NCBI GenBank assembly: GCA_934488695.1
Contig: CAKSSH010000038.1
Span: 1 to 14,517 of the forward strand
Reading direction: 5' to 3'
From: an uncultured Oscillospiraceae bacterium
GTDB taxonomy: Bacteria; Bacillota; Clostridia; Oscillospirales; Ruminococcaceae
DNA: 14,517 nt
Part shown: in pieces, positions 14,410 to 14,517 of the stretch
Layout: each line of letters starts with the position of its first letter
Position numbering within the stretch: position 1 is the first letter of the stretch
The notes under the pieces: generated by a model
Seen by the model: only the letters and a program-made list of their open reading frames with translations
What the model was told of the DNA's origin: nothing
Databases searched by the model: none
Translations under genes and position numbers: made by a program

Positions 14410-14517
14410 TCACACCCGACCCTCTCCCCGTTTAGAGCGGACGGCGGAGATTTCCGCGTCTAAAGAGCCACTCCCTTCCGCCGCCTGAACTTCGGCGACG
14501 GCAGCGCCCTTTAATGT
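14410..14517 (-). CDS. C-terminal end of an unidentified protein, cut by window edge
   Basis: The open frame from the window edge gives 35 residues, TLKGAAVAEVQAAEGSGSLD through AEISAVRSKRGEGRV, ending in TGA at 14410. It is 45 nt upstream of the zinc-ribbon gene and on the same strand, so probably the preceding operon gene. The alanine/glutamate-rich, helical composition and the ending of DAEI type would fit a coiled-coil protein such as the PspA/IM30 family, but 35 residues cannot establish that. Confidence 0.45.
   Translation of the reverse strand, partial: TLKGAAVAEVQAAEGSGSLDAEISAVRSKRGEGRV

Noticed and set aside
1..14517. CRISPR array, tRNA, rRNA, insertion sequence or riboswitch
   Set aside because: No regularly spaced repeats, no recognisable RNA gene pattern, no transposase and no terminal inverted repeats were seen; leader regions are too short for a usual riboswitch.

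Overview
The window looks like chromosomal DNA of a strictly anaerobic Firmicute, probably a Clostridia/Oscillospiraceae-type gut bacterium. This is inferred from strong AGGAGG-type ribosome binding sites, AT-rich sigma-A-like promoters in otherwise fairly GC-rich coding DNA, oxygen-sensitive-looking electron-transfer proteins, and a small-protein cluster of a type I associate with gut Clostridia. No rRNA, tRNA, CRISPR array or insertion sequence was seen.

Positions 1-9869, minus strand, hold one very compact catabolic operon. It is read from 9869 down to 1 and runs off the window edge. The order is: L-fucose/L-arabinose isomerase-family protein, FAD-linked oxidase (VAO/GlcD/AGPS-like), two-[4Fe-4S] GlcF/HdrD-like protein, class II aldolase (IolJ/GatY/Fba type), PfkB-family kinase, IolB-like isomerase, FGGY kinase, a single-chain fused electron transfer flavoprotein (EtfB-EtfA), and a DUF4867 protein. 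The DUF4867 gene has an apparent one-base deletion. Gaps between genes are 16 nt or less, and four junctions overlap, three of them as ATGA. A divergent AraC-type regulator (10086-10904) probably controls the operon through a 216-bp intergenic region. That region holds promoters for both directions and a nested inverted repeat just upstream of the operon's -35 box.

My reading of the operon is that a sugar or sugar-acid pathway is wired to its own flavin/iron-sulfur/ETF electron-transfer module. IolB + PfkB + class II aldolase match the last three steps of myo-inositol breakdown (isomerise, phosphorylate, cleave). The upper-pathway genes iolG, iolE and iolD are absent from the window, and a FucI-family isomerase and an FGGY kinase are present instead. 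The oxidase, Fe-S protein and EtfBA resemble lactate dehydrogenase/Etf electron-bifurcating systems, but they sit inside a sugar operon and show three departures: a fused Etf, an HHGVG active-site motif in the oxidase, and a CCG domain that has lost its cysteines. This is the best candidate here for an undescribed system. Its substrate cannot be read from the sequence.

Positions 10905-11406 hold a strong, probably bidirectional terminator and the decayed C-terminus of a second AraC-type regulator. Positions 11407-14517, minus strand, hold a second unrelated operon: the tail of an unidentified protein, a double zinc-ribbon membrane protein, a secreted/anchored TPM-domain protein, a protein I recall as the DUF6935 family, and a small beta-rich hypothetical protein. 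Its function is unknown; it has an envelope-associated flavour.
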